NCBI RefSeq assembly: GCF_958979055.1 | Contig: NC_084893.1 | Span: forward strand, 27,793,487-27,857,486 | Source: Alnus glutinosa | Taxonomy: Eukaryota; Streptophyta; Magnoliopsida; Fagales; Betulaceae | Direction: 5' to 3' | Length of the DNA: 64,000 nucleotides | Shown here: one piece after another, positions 20,873 to 33,055 of the stretch | Numbering within the stretch: position 1 is the first letter of the stretch | Layout of the letters: every line of letters begins with the position of its first letter | Program-made: the position numbers and the translations under genes | Notes under the pieces: model-generated | What the model saw: the letters and a program-made list of their open reading frames with translations, nothing else | Databases searched by the model: none | Told to the model about the DNA's origin: nothing

Positions 20873-23800
20873 ATGGAGATTGCTTCCATTCCAATCACTT
20901 CGTGCTCCATAGAGCACCAGAAGATCTATCAGGAATGGTTCAGTTACGCTGATGCAGGTATATTCTCACTTAATTCAATCTCCAAACCTCCATTTGGTTT
21001 CCGAGAAAATTGAAGAAATAAATGCTATTTTTTGGTATTAATTTAGCATTTTTTTTTTTTTTTGTTTAAAGATTGCAAGTTATAGTTTTAACTCTTTATG
21101 CGGGTTGTTTATGTTTGGACGGTGCGTTTTGTTCAGATGGCGATGGGCGCATTACAGGGAATGATGCTACAAAGTTCTTCGCCATGTCGAATTTGTCCAG
21201 GCAAGATCTCAAGCAGGTTTGATTTCCTTGTCTTTCTTCATTAGTAGTTTATATTTTGAATGATAAAGTTGGTGTTGAGTTAAAATTGGTTATGCAAGTG
21301 CTTTCATTTTTCTAATTGTGCCAAGTAATAAGTTTTGCTCAGAAAAAGAAAAAAGAAAAAAAAAGTATGTCATTTCTAAACAATGTGAGAAAAAGGATAA
21401 AGATGGCCTAATTAAATATCAGTTGGACAAATCATTAAAAGAATTCTTATGATTCATAGTGGAGGAGCCTAAGTTAATCTTAAGAGTAGTTAAGACGCGG
21501 TACTATATGACCTAGATAGTAGATAGCAGACAAAAGCTCCTGTTCTTTTGTTTCGCTTTGAGTACTTTATATGATGCCACAATTTTTTGCAACCTTATAT
21601 TATTTATTTTCTTGGGAATATGGTTTTTCCATTTGGTTTGGGCCAATTGTCTAGTAACAACATTTGAGGAGTCTTGTTTTTATTTCCTTTTCGCTTCTGG
21701 TTCCTTTGTGAATTAAGGTTTTGAGCCCAATATAAAGATGTAGATCCCATAGGGCTTTTCATTGCTGAATAAAATTCCTAATTTCTCATAGAGGCGAGTC
21801 GCCCTCAAAGTGATTGTTTGGAGGGCAAACCCCCTCGAAGGTGTCACTTTCTAATTTATTTTCTATTTTATATAAATTTTTGCTTAATCGATACTTGGCT
21901 TTAGAGCTTTGCCTTAATATTCTTACTTTTATGGGGTGGTAGAACCTCCATTATTTGATTATGGACTCGCTTGAAAGAGATTTGTTAATTACATTAGTCA
22001 TACATCGTTGCTGGAATCTCTTAAACTATAGATTTAGTGAACCTGCGAATGTTTCTTTCACTTCTATCTCAGGCTTCATGGTTTGGACATATCATTTACT
22101 ACCTTCTTGTTTGATTGCTTTCCTTTGTTCTTTCAAGAAGTCTTCCCATACTAATTGGCTTATGATTATGTTGAATAGAGTTTTCAATTATTTATTATTT
22201 CTTTACTTTTTGTTCTTGTTCTTCTGATCTTTTTATTTATCCAATTTAATTTAATTTACAGGTGTGGGCAATTGCAGATTCGAAGAGACAGGGATACCTT
22301 GGTTTCAAGGAGTTTATCGCTGCTATGCAGGTTGTAATTCGTACACCTGAATGACATAAACCCTAATATCATTCATTCCTCAGGACCTGATCCATTCTTT
22401 CTACTTAACATGCAGCTAGTATCTCTGGCACAAGCTGGTCATGCAATAACACATGATCTCTTGAGTAGTGATGGTAAGATGTTTATATTTAAGTTTGTCA
22501 CCGTAGCATGGATTGGCTGAGCCTCATGTTTAAGTCAGCAAGTATTTATGGGTGTAATGTCTGGTTATTTTGCTTTGAAGTACCTGTGTTGCGTTGTCAT
22601 TGAGCTTAAAAGTTGAAATGGCTTCATGTATTGCAGTTGACTTGGACAATTTGAAACCTCCTGTTATAGAGGGTTTGGATGCACTGATAGCAGTATGTAT
22701 TCTATTTTTATTGCCTTTATTCTCCACTCCATTAATTTCCTTTTAGGCAAGTTCTTACTTGTTTATGTCATTCACTCAGAAGAAGAAGCGTAAAGAGAAG
22801 ACAAGTGAACTTGATACCAATGGTAAGACGTTTCTCATTATAGATAAGAATGCTGATAGGTGTTTTTGTTTTTTTTGTAAATTCACTGATTTGCAGTGAT
22901 GCAGGTAGTTCTCAAGTGCAGATATCACCTTCAGCTAATTGGTTTTCATCAAAATCATCAAAGAAGGTATATTTTGTGCTTACAAGTTGGTAACTAATTG
23001 CTTCTGTGAGTCACTCATGTGCTTTTATTCCAAGGATAAATATACTCCTGCATCCTGATGGAGTCATTCTGCATTTAACTTGTTGTATTACCTTTTGGTT
23101 GTATTTTAGTATTTCTTTTCTTAATCTCGGGTAACATCTTTTAAGTGGTATTTTGGGAGACGTCTGACAGGTATAAAATAAGCAATACTGCCTTCTAATG
23201 ATAATGTTGCTTATGCTTAAAATAACAGCCTTTCTTTTGCTTAACCCTGCTTTCTTAATGGTGTGTTGTTTGTCTGCCGTACATATTTCATTCTTTCTTG
23301 TTGGGTGGGGTGAGGAGGAGGGCATTTTCTTTCTTCTAGGGGATAGGGAAATCTGCAAATGGAGTATGTAATAGAAACAAGAATATGCATATTTCACTAC
23401 TTCATTTTACTTTCAGCAAACATTTGAACTTCTTCCAATGATATTCTGCAGCTGTAATTCTAATTCTATATGGTCCTATCTTGCCCTTTTTTTAACCTTT
23501 TCCCCACACGTTCTTTGGTATATTTGTTGTCATATCTGCATTCACATGTCGGTTTTTTTCCCTGATTTTTTTTGGGTATGTTCCTAGGTACCTCTTTCCT
23601 CTGTTACGTCAATAGTTGATGGCTTGAAGAGACTGTACATTCAGAAGCTGAAGCCATTAGAAGTTGCATATCGCTTTAATGATTTTGTATCCCCAGTTCT
23701 GGTGAGTGAACAATGCATTTTGCTTTTGATACTTCCGCCCATAAAATGCTCAACTATAAGTTAATTCAGTTTCATATTTTGTTAGATATGGACAATTTTC

Positions 23801-26800
23801 TTTCATAGTAATGTTGATGTCATTTTGTAGAACACAGATGATGATGGACAATAAGCTTATTAATTACTGTTGAACTGTTGTGCAGACAAATAGTGATTTT
23901 GATGCCAAACCAATGGTTATGCTTTTGGGTCAATATTCCACTGGGAAAACGACATTCATTAAGCATCTGCTCAAAAGTAGTTATCCAGGCAAGTTATCCT
24001 TTGTGTGTGCCCACGAGCATGCAAGAACGCTTTTGATTAAAATTTATTTATATGTTTTATTGATTATCTCATATCACTGTTAACAGGAGCTCACATTGGA
24101 CCTGAACCTACAACAGACAGATTTGTTGTCGTAATGGTATCTGCAAAACCATCTCCTTTTGTGTTATTACACAATGTAGTCTTAAGTTATTTACCTTTAA
24201 ATAATTTATTTTTTCATGATTCCACATTATTCTCAAAGCAAGTCAGTGTGTGTGTCAATGGAAAGTACAATGCACTCTAGCTCTTTTTAGCGCTAGAAAA
24301 CTCAAGGAAACAAAACAAGTTTCCTAAACACTAAACTGTGCAGTAAGGAACTTCCAGACTCTATACCACCTACACAAGCCAATTATCAACACCCACTAAA
24401 TCCCACTAAATCCCTCAACCTTGTGTGTGTGCGTATGATGAATATCAATGGAAAGTACAATGCGCTCTAGCTCTAGCTCTAGAGAGTGTGTGTGTGTGTG
24501 TGTGATGAATATCAATGGAAAGTACAATGTGCTCTAGCTCTAGCTCTAGCTCTAGAGAGAGTGTGTGTGTGTGATGAATATCAATGGAAAGTACAATGCG
24601 CTCTAGCTCTAGCTCTAGAGTGTGTGTGTGTGTGTGTGTGTGATGAATATCAATGGAAAGTACAATGCGCTCACTCTAGCTCTAGAGTGCATTGTAATTG
24701 TGTGTGTGTGTGTGATGAGTATCAATGGAAACTACAATGCACTATAGCTCTAGCTCTTTTTAGCTAGAAAACTCAAGGAAACAAAACAAGTTTCGTAAAC
24801 ACTAAACTGTGTGTGTGTGATGAATATCAATGGAAAGTACAATGCACTCTAGCTCTAGCTCTTTTTAGCTAGAAAACTCAAGGAAACAAAACAAGTTTCC
24901 TAAACACTAAACTGTACAGTAAGGAACTTCCAGACTATACACCACCTACACAAGCCAATTATCAACACCCACTAAATCCCTCAACCTTGCTGTAACAGGA
25001 AAGTATCAATTACAAACTGACACTATATTTATAACCAACAAAGAATCTCATCACACAAGACCATAAAGTTCAAACCAAAACTGCATCAACGTTCTGCAGC
25101 AAAATATAGCCACCTTATAGTCTTCAGCAACCATCCAACTATCAGCCAGAGCAACCTCTAGCTAAATACACCAGCCAACTCAAACCAGCATATATCTATC
25201 CCAACTCAAGCCCCTCAACAGAGAAGCACTTCACAAAATTCCAGCAAATCATCCACACAAGTCTGAACAGCAAATGACTCAAAGCACAAGACCATAGAAC
25301 TCAGAACCAATCCTGCAGTAACCATTCTGCATCAAACAAAGATCCAACTGCAATCTGCAGCAAACCAGCAACTATTCTGCAGCGATTTTCCTAATATTTT
25401 TTCTCCTTTTCATTGGTAATCTGATTATTTTTAGGGAGTGTCGAACATCCATATCTTGATGTTACTGCTGCACTGGTCAGAATAAAAAGAAAAAGTAATT
25501 ATTATTACAAATGCTTGAAGGCAGGTTGAATATTGCGACTAGATAAGAGTAATTTATTTTTAGTGTACTCCTATTCTGTACTATATAGGCCCTCAGTCTT
25601 TTTTTTCCTTGAGCAAGTTGATTTTATGGAATGCCAAAATTAATGACTGTAATTGTTTGTATATGAACGTTTTCTTTGTGGTTCATAGTTCAACATGTTG
25701 ATACATTTTACACAATAATCCTTTTGTGAGGAATACTTGGACGTTTTAGTTGATCTTTCGGGATATTAGTCATTAAGTTGACAAAGCGTGTATTTTTGTT
25801 TTTGGATAGGTAAGCACAATTTACACACCACCCATAAGGGACTAAACCCCGTGACCTCACTCTCCACCCATTGTTTATGGGGTATGATATGCCATTTAGT
25901 CCAGAGATGCTGGCATCCTTACATCGTTGATATCCTTAGAATGACCAATTTTATTGACAAATTTGTTGATGTGCCTAAATGTTCATGAGATTTATTCTAA
26001 GGATGCTAAAGTGACAATGACAAATTTGATATCTTTGAAAATTAATACTTATAGTTCCTGTTCTAAACGTTCATGACTAAAAAAAAAGTGAATGATAAGG
26101 AAAAGAACTACACCGAATATCATATTACAGAAAAATGGGAAAGAATTTTGCACTTTTTTAGCAGTAAGTGCATATCTTACGTCTCTTAGCACCTCTTCTA
26201 TTATGAGGCCTAGAAGTTGGAGATATTTATTAAAGACTTTGACTTACCATTTTGGCTTCTGTTTTGTACCCTTCATTACTACAGAAGTTGATATTGTAGA
26301 GGAGGAAAAAAATAAAAAATAAAAAACGTAAACAAACCGACTTTTTTTATTAGTTCATAATCCTTCTTATTTTTGGAATGGTTATCTTATTATCTTGAGT
26401 CTGGTTAGCCATCATACTTGTCACTTTAGCATTCTATATGCACCATATGTTTTTGCTACTTATCTTGTGAAATCTTATTTGCAATAGTATTTTTGCTAGC
26501 TAAGTTTGCTTCTATGCAGTCTGGACCCGATGAAAGAAGTATCCCTGGGAACACCATTGCCGTTCAAGCTGACATGCCATACAGTGGTTTGACAACTTTT
26601 GGAACTGCTTTTTTGTCAAAATTTGAGTGTTCTCAAATGCCACATTCGGTGAGTTATTTTTCTAGAATCTCAATGAAGATCGTCTGGCTTGTCCTTTTAT
26701 GCAACTGACACTTACTCTTTTTTATGTTGGAAGCTGCTGGAGCACATCACTTTTGTGGATACTCCTGGTGTTCTGTCTGGAGAAAAGCAACGAACACAAA

Positions 26801-28056
26801 GAGCTTATGATTTTACAGGCGTAACATCATGGTTTGCTGCGAAGTGTGACCTCATTCTACTTCTCTTTGATCCTCACAAACTTGATGTTAGTGATGAGTT
26901 CAGGAGAGTAATATCATCTTTACGGGGTCATGACGATAAGATTCGAGTGGTTTTAAACAAGGCAGACCAAGTTGATACCCAACAAGTAAGGGTTTTTGTT
27001 GCCAAGTGAAGTCTCTATCCATATTTTATGTAATTATCCTCTGCATATTTGGTGGGTAGCAACTTAACCTGCTTCTCATGTCCCTACCTTGCAGCTGATG
27101 CGGGTTTATGGAGCGTTAATGTGGTCACTTGGGAAAGTTCTAAACACTCCTGAGGTTATGCGTGTCTATATTGGGTATGTTCTATAATTTTTGGTATCTA
27201 ACTTGGTAAAGTCTTTATTGTTCTACCAGAGATCTACTAACTTTCATCATGATCTCACTATGCATAGTTGACATTTCTCATTACTTTGGCAGCTCATTCA
27301 ATGACAAACCTGTAAATGAGGCTGCTACTGGTCCAATTGGGAAAGAACTTTTTGAAAAAGAACAGGAGGACCTTCTTGCTGATCTAAAAGATATACCAAA
27401 GAAAGCTTGTGACCGTAGAGTGAGTTACTTTATCCATGTCTCGTGGTTTCATTAAATGCGTTCAGTAGTGCTCATACAGTGCATGGGTAAGAAAATTGCA
27501 TCTATAGAAAGTGTCATATTTTAAGTTACGGTGCGGTAGCAGAGTAATTATATGCTTATCTTTTGATCAACTAGGGTAGGACTCTAGTCATTTCCTTGAA
27601 GTTACCTGTTTTCTGATGGTTTTTATATCTGGCAGATCAATGAATTTGTAAAACGCGCCCGAGCTGCCAAGATACATGCTTACATTATTAGTCATCTTAA
27701 AAAGGAGATGCCTGCTATGATGGGAAAAGCTAAAGCTCAGCAGAGGCTGATTGACAATTTGGCAGATGAATTTGGAAAGGTTTCAACTCTCTGCTCTGAC
27801 TCCTCTGCTTAAAACTTAGTGTTATCTTGTTTTATGTAATGCTGTATGTACCTCAATTCTGTTAAACCAGGTCCAAAGGGAGTTCCACTTACCTCCTGGG
27901 GACTTCCCGAATGTTGAGCACTTCAGGGAGATCTTGAGTGGTTACAATATTGATAAGTTCGAGAAGTTGAAGCCCAAAATGATACAATCTGTTGATGACA
28001 TGCTGGGTTATGATATACCAGATCTCTTGAAGAATTTTAGAAATCCCTACGATTAG
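20873..28056 (+). CDS. EHD1: EH-domain-containing protein, dynamin-like ATPase of endocytosis
   Basis: Sixteen exons: 20873-20957, 21137-21216, 22262-22330, 22416-22473, 22637-22692, 22780-22822, 22905-22966, 23588-23701, 23886-23988, 24087-24136, 26520-26648, 26734-26985, 27095-27174, 27293-27419, 27636-27779, 27871-28056; 545 residues. Plant EHDs carry the EH domain at the N-terminus. EF-hand loop DADGDGRITGND is at residues 27-38 and a degenerate second loop at 61-72. The nucleotide-binding domain has P-loop GQYSTGKTTF (204-213), DTPG (292-295) and NKAD (358-361). A C-terminal helical domain ends DLLKNFRNPYD. EHDs bind ATP, tubulate membranes and act in endocytic trafficking and recycling. 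The intron after exon 9 has a GC donor (CCAG, then GCAAGT). Intron 10 is enlarged by a minisatellite. The symbol rests on memory of the family; it could be EHD2. Confidence 0.95.
24240..24990. repeat. Compound minisatellite in EHD intron 10
   Basis: The block GAATATCAATGGAAAGTACA recurs about six or seven times (near 24253 partial, then 24437, 24504, 24574, 24642, 24713, 24819). It is separated by (TG)n and (CTAGCT)n runs of varying length. A longer flank, AACTCAAGGAAACAAAACAA plus neighbours, occurs three times (near 24298, 24768, 24872). The following 24990-25390 part is A/C-rich with CTGCAGCAA motifs and may be part of the same insertion. Confidence 0.85.
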
Positions 28057-29301
28057 GGAGGATGGCAGCTGCCTTACATCCTTGCAGAGTACAAGCACCT
28101 AAATTTTCAACCTCAGATCAATTATTGAGTTCTCCAGTCTCAAACTCCTCCATTGATACAGAAAATTTTATCAGCCTTCCCTGCGGTAATTTATTTAATA
28201 AACTGTTGTTTTAAGTATAACAAATTTCATTAAGATCAGCATTTCTTTTATACATTACTATGTATATATTCTTGGAGTGTCCGACAAAAGAGTGTTCTAT
28301 CTTCATTTTTATCTAGGGTTTTTTTCATTCTGTGGTACCAAAACAAACATGCCGTTTAGAAAATAGCGATTTTAAATTTATAAAAGTTGTTTTCAATTTG
28401 ACTTGCCTTTAGTGAAGAAGAATTTTTTTTTATTAATGAAGAAGAAAATTGTAATCCCTTGGCCTGTCCCAACATTGAATAAAATGGCTCTTTGTTCCAG
28501 ACAAAATTCTAGCTTAAGAATCAAGCAAAAAAACTTGCTGGCTACAAAGGATCTGCCTGGTCCCCCATTAGTTTCATTCCTCCAGATAACTTGCTCAGAA
28601 AATAAAGGAAAAAGAAAAGAAAAAACATTTCTGCATATAACCTCAGGTAACTTGTCCTGCATCAAGACGTGGATTCCATATGAATAAAAAATTTCATGAA
28701 GTTAACTCGATTTATTACTTCAAATCTTTATTATGTAATTGTCCAAAGAGGATAGTGGCGGGAAACACAACCGAATTAAAGTCCTGAAACATTTATACAC
28801 TTGAATGTGATTTAAATCGTTTTTTTTTTTATTTTTTTTTTATTTTTTTTTATTACATTTATTTAATCTACCTAATATATATGGAATTTGGACATGAAAC
28901 GAGAAAGGGAACCTCAGATCCCGAGGTGCTCAGATAAATGTGCTATGCACTTTAGACTGTTCGAGAACCTGTCCGAACACCTTGAAACCCAAGCCCGGGG
29001 CATCAAAAAGTTGGGTTTAATTTATTGTCTTGACATATATGGACATGGTTGAATTATTTATTTATTTATTTTTAAGTGAGATGATTGGGTTAATTAAGAG
29101 AAAGAGTATTGTTATTTGCACACTTTGTGTCATTACTATTAGAGAAATATTACATCCACTTTAAGTACTTACTCTTAAGTGCACGCTTCTTGATAGAGTA
29201 ATGTTAAGGACTATTTTTTTTTTTATCATTTTTTTTATCGTCTCAAAGTTGGTGTGGCTTCTAAAATCACTATTATATCAAAATTCAATAGTGATCCATC
29301 A
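28057..29301. other. 3' flank of EHD gene and intergenic DNA
   Basis: AATAAA near 28197 is a plausible poly-A signal for the EHD transcript. The open frames at 28393-28687 on both strands are unconvincing. No gene is seen. Confidence 0.4.
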
Positions 29302-29536
29302 TGTGAGGTCGCACATCGCCTAGTTATAAGAATAAAGAATAAATGTGTGCTTATATGTATATTCGCATACTTCTTGATACAACGCGTTTTAAGGCCTTAA
29401 TGGCTATGAACCTATCAAAACTCTGCAGTTAAGCGCGTTTCTGCGAGAGAAGTATCAAGATTAGTGACCTTCTATGAAGTCTGGTTCAAATGAGTTAAAA
29501 AAAGACAATATTGTGTCGTTGGGGTAAGTCGTTACA
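29302..29536 (+). mobile_element. Solo Cassandra LTR (old)
   Basis: It starts TGTGAGGTCGCACATCGCC and ends GTAAGTCGTTACA, matching the ends of the Cassandra LTRs at 11 kb. It contains the 5S-like stretch AAAACTCTGCAGTTAAGCGC and related text. No second LTR or interior is nearby and the flanks do not match, so this is a solo LTR. It is much more diverged than the 11-kb copy and therefore older. Confidence 0.85.
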
Positions 29537-30590
29537 TATTCCAAATCCAATAATAATTTTAAGAGATACGTCAATTTGAAAAAATAAAAATATAATTTAT
29601 AGCATTATTACTCCTCGACGTGGTAGTAAAAATTTGGGTCCAAATCTCCGATGCGGTAAATCTGATTATTTTTATTGTCAGATTTTACACCTTTTTTCTC
29701 GATGAGTTTCCCGCACTTGCCCTCAACATAGAAAGGTCACTTTGGAAAGGTTACGCGAGATTGATGTGATAATAATTGCGAATATTTGCAAGCTTTTCAA
29801 CAGTTAATGATTGACCCTATTCTTCCATTGATTTATACTATAAAACAATTCACTCAAAATTTCCATATTTCTTTTTCTTGCTCTATGCCTATATTCCTCT
29901 GTACCACTTCTATGAGGGTGATATGAATATAAAGATATAAAAACACTTAAGTGCTATAAAAAAACTACAACATTTAAGTGTTGTAATTTTTTTTAAGGTT
30001 AAGATATAAATTTATTTTTCCTCTTTTTTTTATAAAACACTTAAAACTAGATATTGATCATTGAAAAAATACAGCACCTAATTAAGACAAATCCATAAAA
30101 ATAAGTAAGGTTATATAAAATATATTTTTATTCCACAATGCTGATGGAGTAATTCTCCTTGTTAAAATAAATAATAAAAAAATCCAATGGTGGGCTAATG
30201 ACTACCATATCAGTATTGGGTATGTTTATGGGATAAAAATTTGGTATATATATTGCACTTTAAAAAATCTTTTATATTTTGCTTCTTTCTTCCCATTAGT
30301 ATGATTTATAAATTATAAATTAAGAACGTATTTATAAATTATTTTTCTTTTTGTTAAAAAAATGTCCCATGCTCATATCAAGGGAAATATATATTACCAT
30401 AATTATATTGATTATATTCTTAGGTTCACAGAAATGATCATTTCCATTCATGAACGTATATATTGAACCATTTATGCCTATCTACCACAGTTTAATTATC
30501 TTATTTATTTATTTTTGTTGCTCATTTTTTCTTAAAGGAAGAAAGTTTCATACAAGAACCCTAATTTTCCTAGCTATTGAGCCATCTCCT
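29537..30590. other. Intergenic stretch, no gene seen
   Basis: AT-rich DNA. The end nearest 30590 is the promoter and leader of the DUF761 gene. Confidence 0.4.
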
Positions 30591-30595
30591 TCCTC

Positions 30596-30610
30596 TGTGT
30601 GTGTGTGTGT

Positions 30611-30643
<33 letters not shown>
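30596..30643. repeat. (GT)n(GA)n microsatellite in 5' leader
   Basis: About seven GT units followed by about 16 GA units, ending 32 bp before the ATG at 30676. It therefore lies in the likely 5' UTR. GA repeats in leaders are common in plants and can bind BPC/GAGA-type factors. Confidence 0.9.
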
Positions 30644-30644
<1 letters not shown>

Positions 30645-30675
30645 CTAAACCAGAAAATCTCTAACGTTTTGGTTG

Positions 30676-31290
30676 ATGGATAGATTAACCATTGAAGAAG
30701 AGCTTCCATACTTTAAGAAGACGTGGAAGGGCTTCACTTCCACTCTCCAATCGAAAGTACTTGGCCGTCTTAGGAAACCCAAAGGCTTTATAAAAACCAC
30801 CCAACACCTTCTTTCAAATAATCGATGCCACCACCACCACCACCATCACGTCTACTTTCACCACCACCATCACGTCTATGGTAGTGGTGAGCTTTTGCAA
30901 GATCAGCCTGTCTCAGTGAATGACAGGTATGTTCACAAGGAAATACCGGAGGCCGCTAAAAGTACTGCTCCCGTGACTGCACCACCGCCGCAGCGGCAGC
31001 AGCAACGCCCAGCTGGTAACGAGAAGATCGAGGGCCACATCGATGACGATTGGCAAGATGTGAATGGTTCTCATGATTATGATGATGATGGTAATTTGGC
31101 TGATGATGAGGACGAAAATGACGATTATGGTACTATTGTTGGGACACCGGGATATTCCGAGACGCTGATACTTCATGGTGTGAATGCCGAATCCGAAAGA
31201 TTTATCAGGAACTTTTATGAAAGGTTGAAGCTTGAGAGACAAAGATCAATTGAAGAGTTCGACGAATTGTTGGATCATAGTAGTTACTAG
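30676..31290 (+). CDS. DUF761 (cotton-fibre-type) protein with histidine tracts
   Basis: A single exon of 204 residues. The C-terminal block from about residue 169, ESERFIRNFYERLKLERQRS followed by an acidic IEEFDELL-type end, is the DUF761 (PF05553) signature. The N-terminal part has basic KKTWKGF and GRLRKPKGF stretches. Residues 52-58 are seven consecutive histidines and 62-66 five, separated by VYF. Residues about 120-147 are very acidic (runs of D and E). DUF761 proteins are plant-specific and poorly characterised, with reports linking some to growth and stress, so I give no function. A TTG three bases upstream is not the start; the ATG at 30676 follows a CT/GA-rich leader. Confidence 0.85.
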   Translation: MDRLTIEEELPYFKKTWKGFTSTLQSKVLGRLRKPKGFIKTTQHLLSNNRCHHHHHHHVYFHHHHHVYGSGELLQDQPVSVNDRYVHKEIPEAAKSTAPVTAPPPQRQQQRPAGNEKIEGHIDDDWQDVNGSHDYDDDGNLADDEDENDDYGTIVGTPGYSETLILHGVNAESERFIRNFYERLKLERQRSIEEFDELLDHSSY

Positions 31291-31479
31291 TTAGATAAGT
31301 TATATTATATATAGTTATCGTTTGTCGGTTTTGTGGTGTGGTTTTTCTCATGCATGAGCAGCAACCTTAAATATATAGTTTCATGTGTAAGCCACATTCT
31401 GAACACTATACTCAAAAACATTATGTGTATGGATCAAATGCTACTTGAATATTGATTAATGATATTTCTTGACTATTTG

Positions 31480-31735
31480 GTAGTATGTGTTTTAGAGTGA
31501 TATTTCGCAGGTTTAAATTAAAGTGCGATTCTAAATCAAAATAGCATAAAATGTATCGTTTGGAAGTTTGTTTTAAAAAAATTGCAGTTTGAAATCACAG
31601 GTAAGGGGTGCATTTTTAAAAACGCACTATTTTAATGGCCAAATTATAATTTACGAAAATTGATTTTTCAAATTACTCATTTTAAAATCACTATTTTTCA
31701 ATCGCACTTTTTGAAACCGCAAACACAAACTCTTC
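31480..31735. mobile_element. MITE-like repeat, degenerate copy
   Basis: Text such as AGTGCGATTCTAAATCAAAA, AAAACGCACTATTTTAA and AATCGCACTTTTTGAAACCG parallels the clearer element at 47438-47713, in the same order. Ends are eroded. Confidence 0.45.
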
Positions 31736-31798
31736 TATTAACATCATTAATATCTTTCACTTCTATTAAGATAATAATTGAGCGAGTTTGTAACCCTA

Positions 31799-31829
<31 letters not shown>

Positions 31830-32140
31830 CATCAACCTCAAGTATTTATGTTCCAAAAGTCCATGAAGATTATAACTTGGAGCTATTTTGGCATTGTAGT
31901 GTTGTGTATAAATATTAGCTAGGCTTGTCTATTGATTTTTGTAGAAGCTAGCTTTATGGATTATTGTCTATTGGAAAAATATAAATTGAAATGGGAAAAT
32001 TATGAAGACAAAATTGCAATGGACTTCAAGATTCAATCACAATGATGATATTTTTAGAATTTATTTCATCTCTTTTCTAAAGTGCTATGAAAATTAGAGG
32101 AAAAGTTCCCAAAATAAAATAGAGCAACCAAAATAATTTT
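31736..32140. other. Intergenic, with short (AT)n run
   Basis: No gene is seen. An AT repeat lies near 31803-31829. Confidence 0.4.
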
Positions 32141-32295
32141 AGAAGTCACACTTTTGTTACTCTTGTGTCCTTACAAAAATGATGTGCTTTTTAAAAATCA
32201 TCACTCGATCAAAATTCAATAGTGATTATCAATCACAATCTCAATGATAATTTTAAAAACCACATCATTTTTAGAATGACACAAGAGTGACTTCT
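32141..32295. mobile_element. Foldback MITE-like element (155 bp)
   Basis: AGAAGTCAC at the left pairs with GTGACTTCT at the right, and inner blocks GTTACTCTTGTGTC and GACACAAGAGTGAC, then AAAATGATGTG and CACATCATTTT, are also inverted. A related middle part occurs near 29250-29295. Target duplication is not resolved. Confidence 0.6.
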
Positions 32296-33030
32296 AGTAT
32301 TACTACAATTGAATTTTGAATTTTGTTTAGCCTTGGTTAAGTTAATTGTATGGATTTTAAATTTTAATTGAAAAAACAGAGATATAAATTAAATGTAAAG
32401 ATATAATTTAAAGGATTAGCTCAAGTTTTGTGCAATATTTCAAACTCAATTAGATAATTGTAAGTTGAGAAATGCTAGAACATCTCCTAGTGTTCTCCTG
32501 GAATGGCATAGATGTAATTAAAAAATTACATTTATGTCCTTTTGAATATCATAGATGCAATTTTTTAATCAAAAAAATTATCCAAAGATAGTCATAAGTT
32601 ATCAAAATTACTATCTTTGGATAGCATTCCTCTTATAAGTTATCCAAAGATAGTTGATGTACGTATAGTAGGACTCATTGTACGTATTTGTTGTCGTAGA
32701 TAACTTTGTTTTGAACTATTGATAACCAATGTAATCTCACACAAGCATAAATATAAACAATGTGGTAATTAACCATATATATTGCCAGACACGTTATTTA
32801 AAATTTTCAAATAACGCGGTATTATATATATTATTAAATATAATAAAATAAAATCTGAATTATAAAATATATATTATCGATTTCACTTGAAATAGAGTAG
32901 AGAATTAAGGCATCAAAAAGGTGGGTGTTGCAATGATTTTCAAAGAAATAAACATAAATTTTGGCATAAAATTATTAATTATAAGAGGTGAAAGAAAAAA
33001 ATAAAATAAAGTAAAATTATGTGATTCAAC
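32296..33030. other. Intergenic stretch, no gene seen
   Basis: AT-rich DNA with a short direct repeat TTATCCAAAGATAGT near 32578 and 32638. Confidence 0.4.
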
Positions 33031-33032
33031 GT

Positions 33033-33055
33033 TGGGCTCAAACGTACAGGCCCAA
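33033..33055 (+). promoter_or_regulatory. Paired site II-type elements upstream of SWIB gene
   Basis: TGGGCT and, on the other strand, TTGGGCC lie within 23 bp, about 100-150 bp before the presumed 5' UTR exon that ends at a GTAAGC donor near 33181. Such paired TGGGCY motifs are TCP-type site II elements common in housekeeping, often TATA-less, plant promoters. Confidence 0.4.

Noticed and set aside
24486-24767. Open frame encoding repeated VCVCDEYQWKVQCALALALE
   Set aside because: It is the translation of the intronic TG/CTAGCT minisatellite, flanked by EHD exons, and not a repeat protein.
25788-26322. Open frames in EHD intron 10
   Set aside because: They lie between exons 10 and 11, lack family similarity, and contain intron-like AT-rich text.
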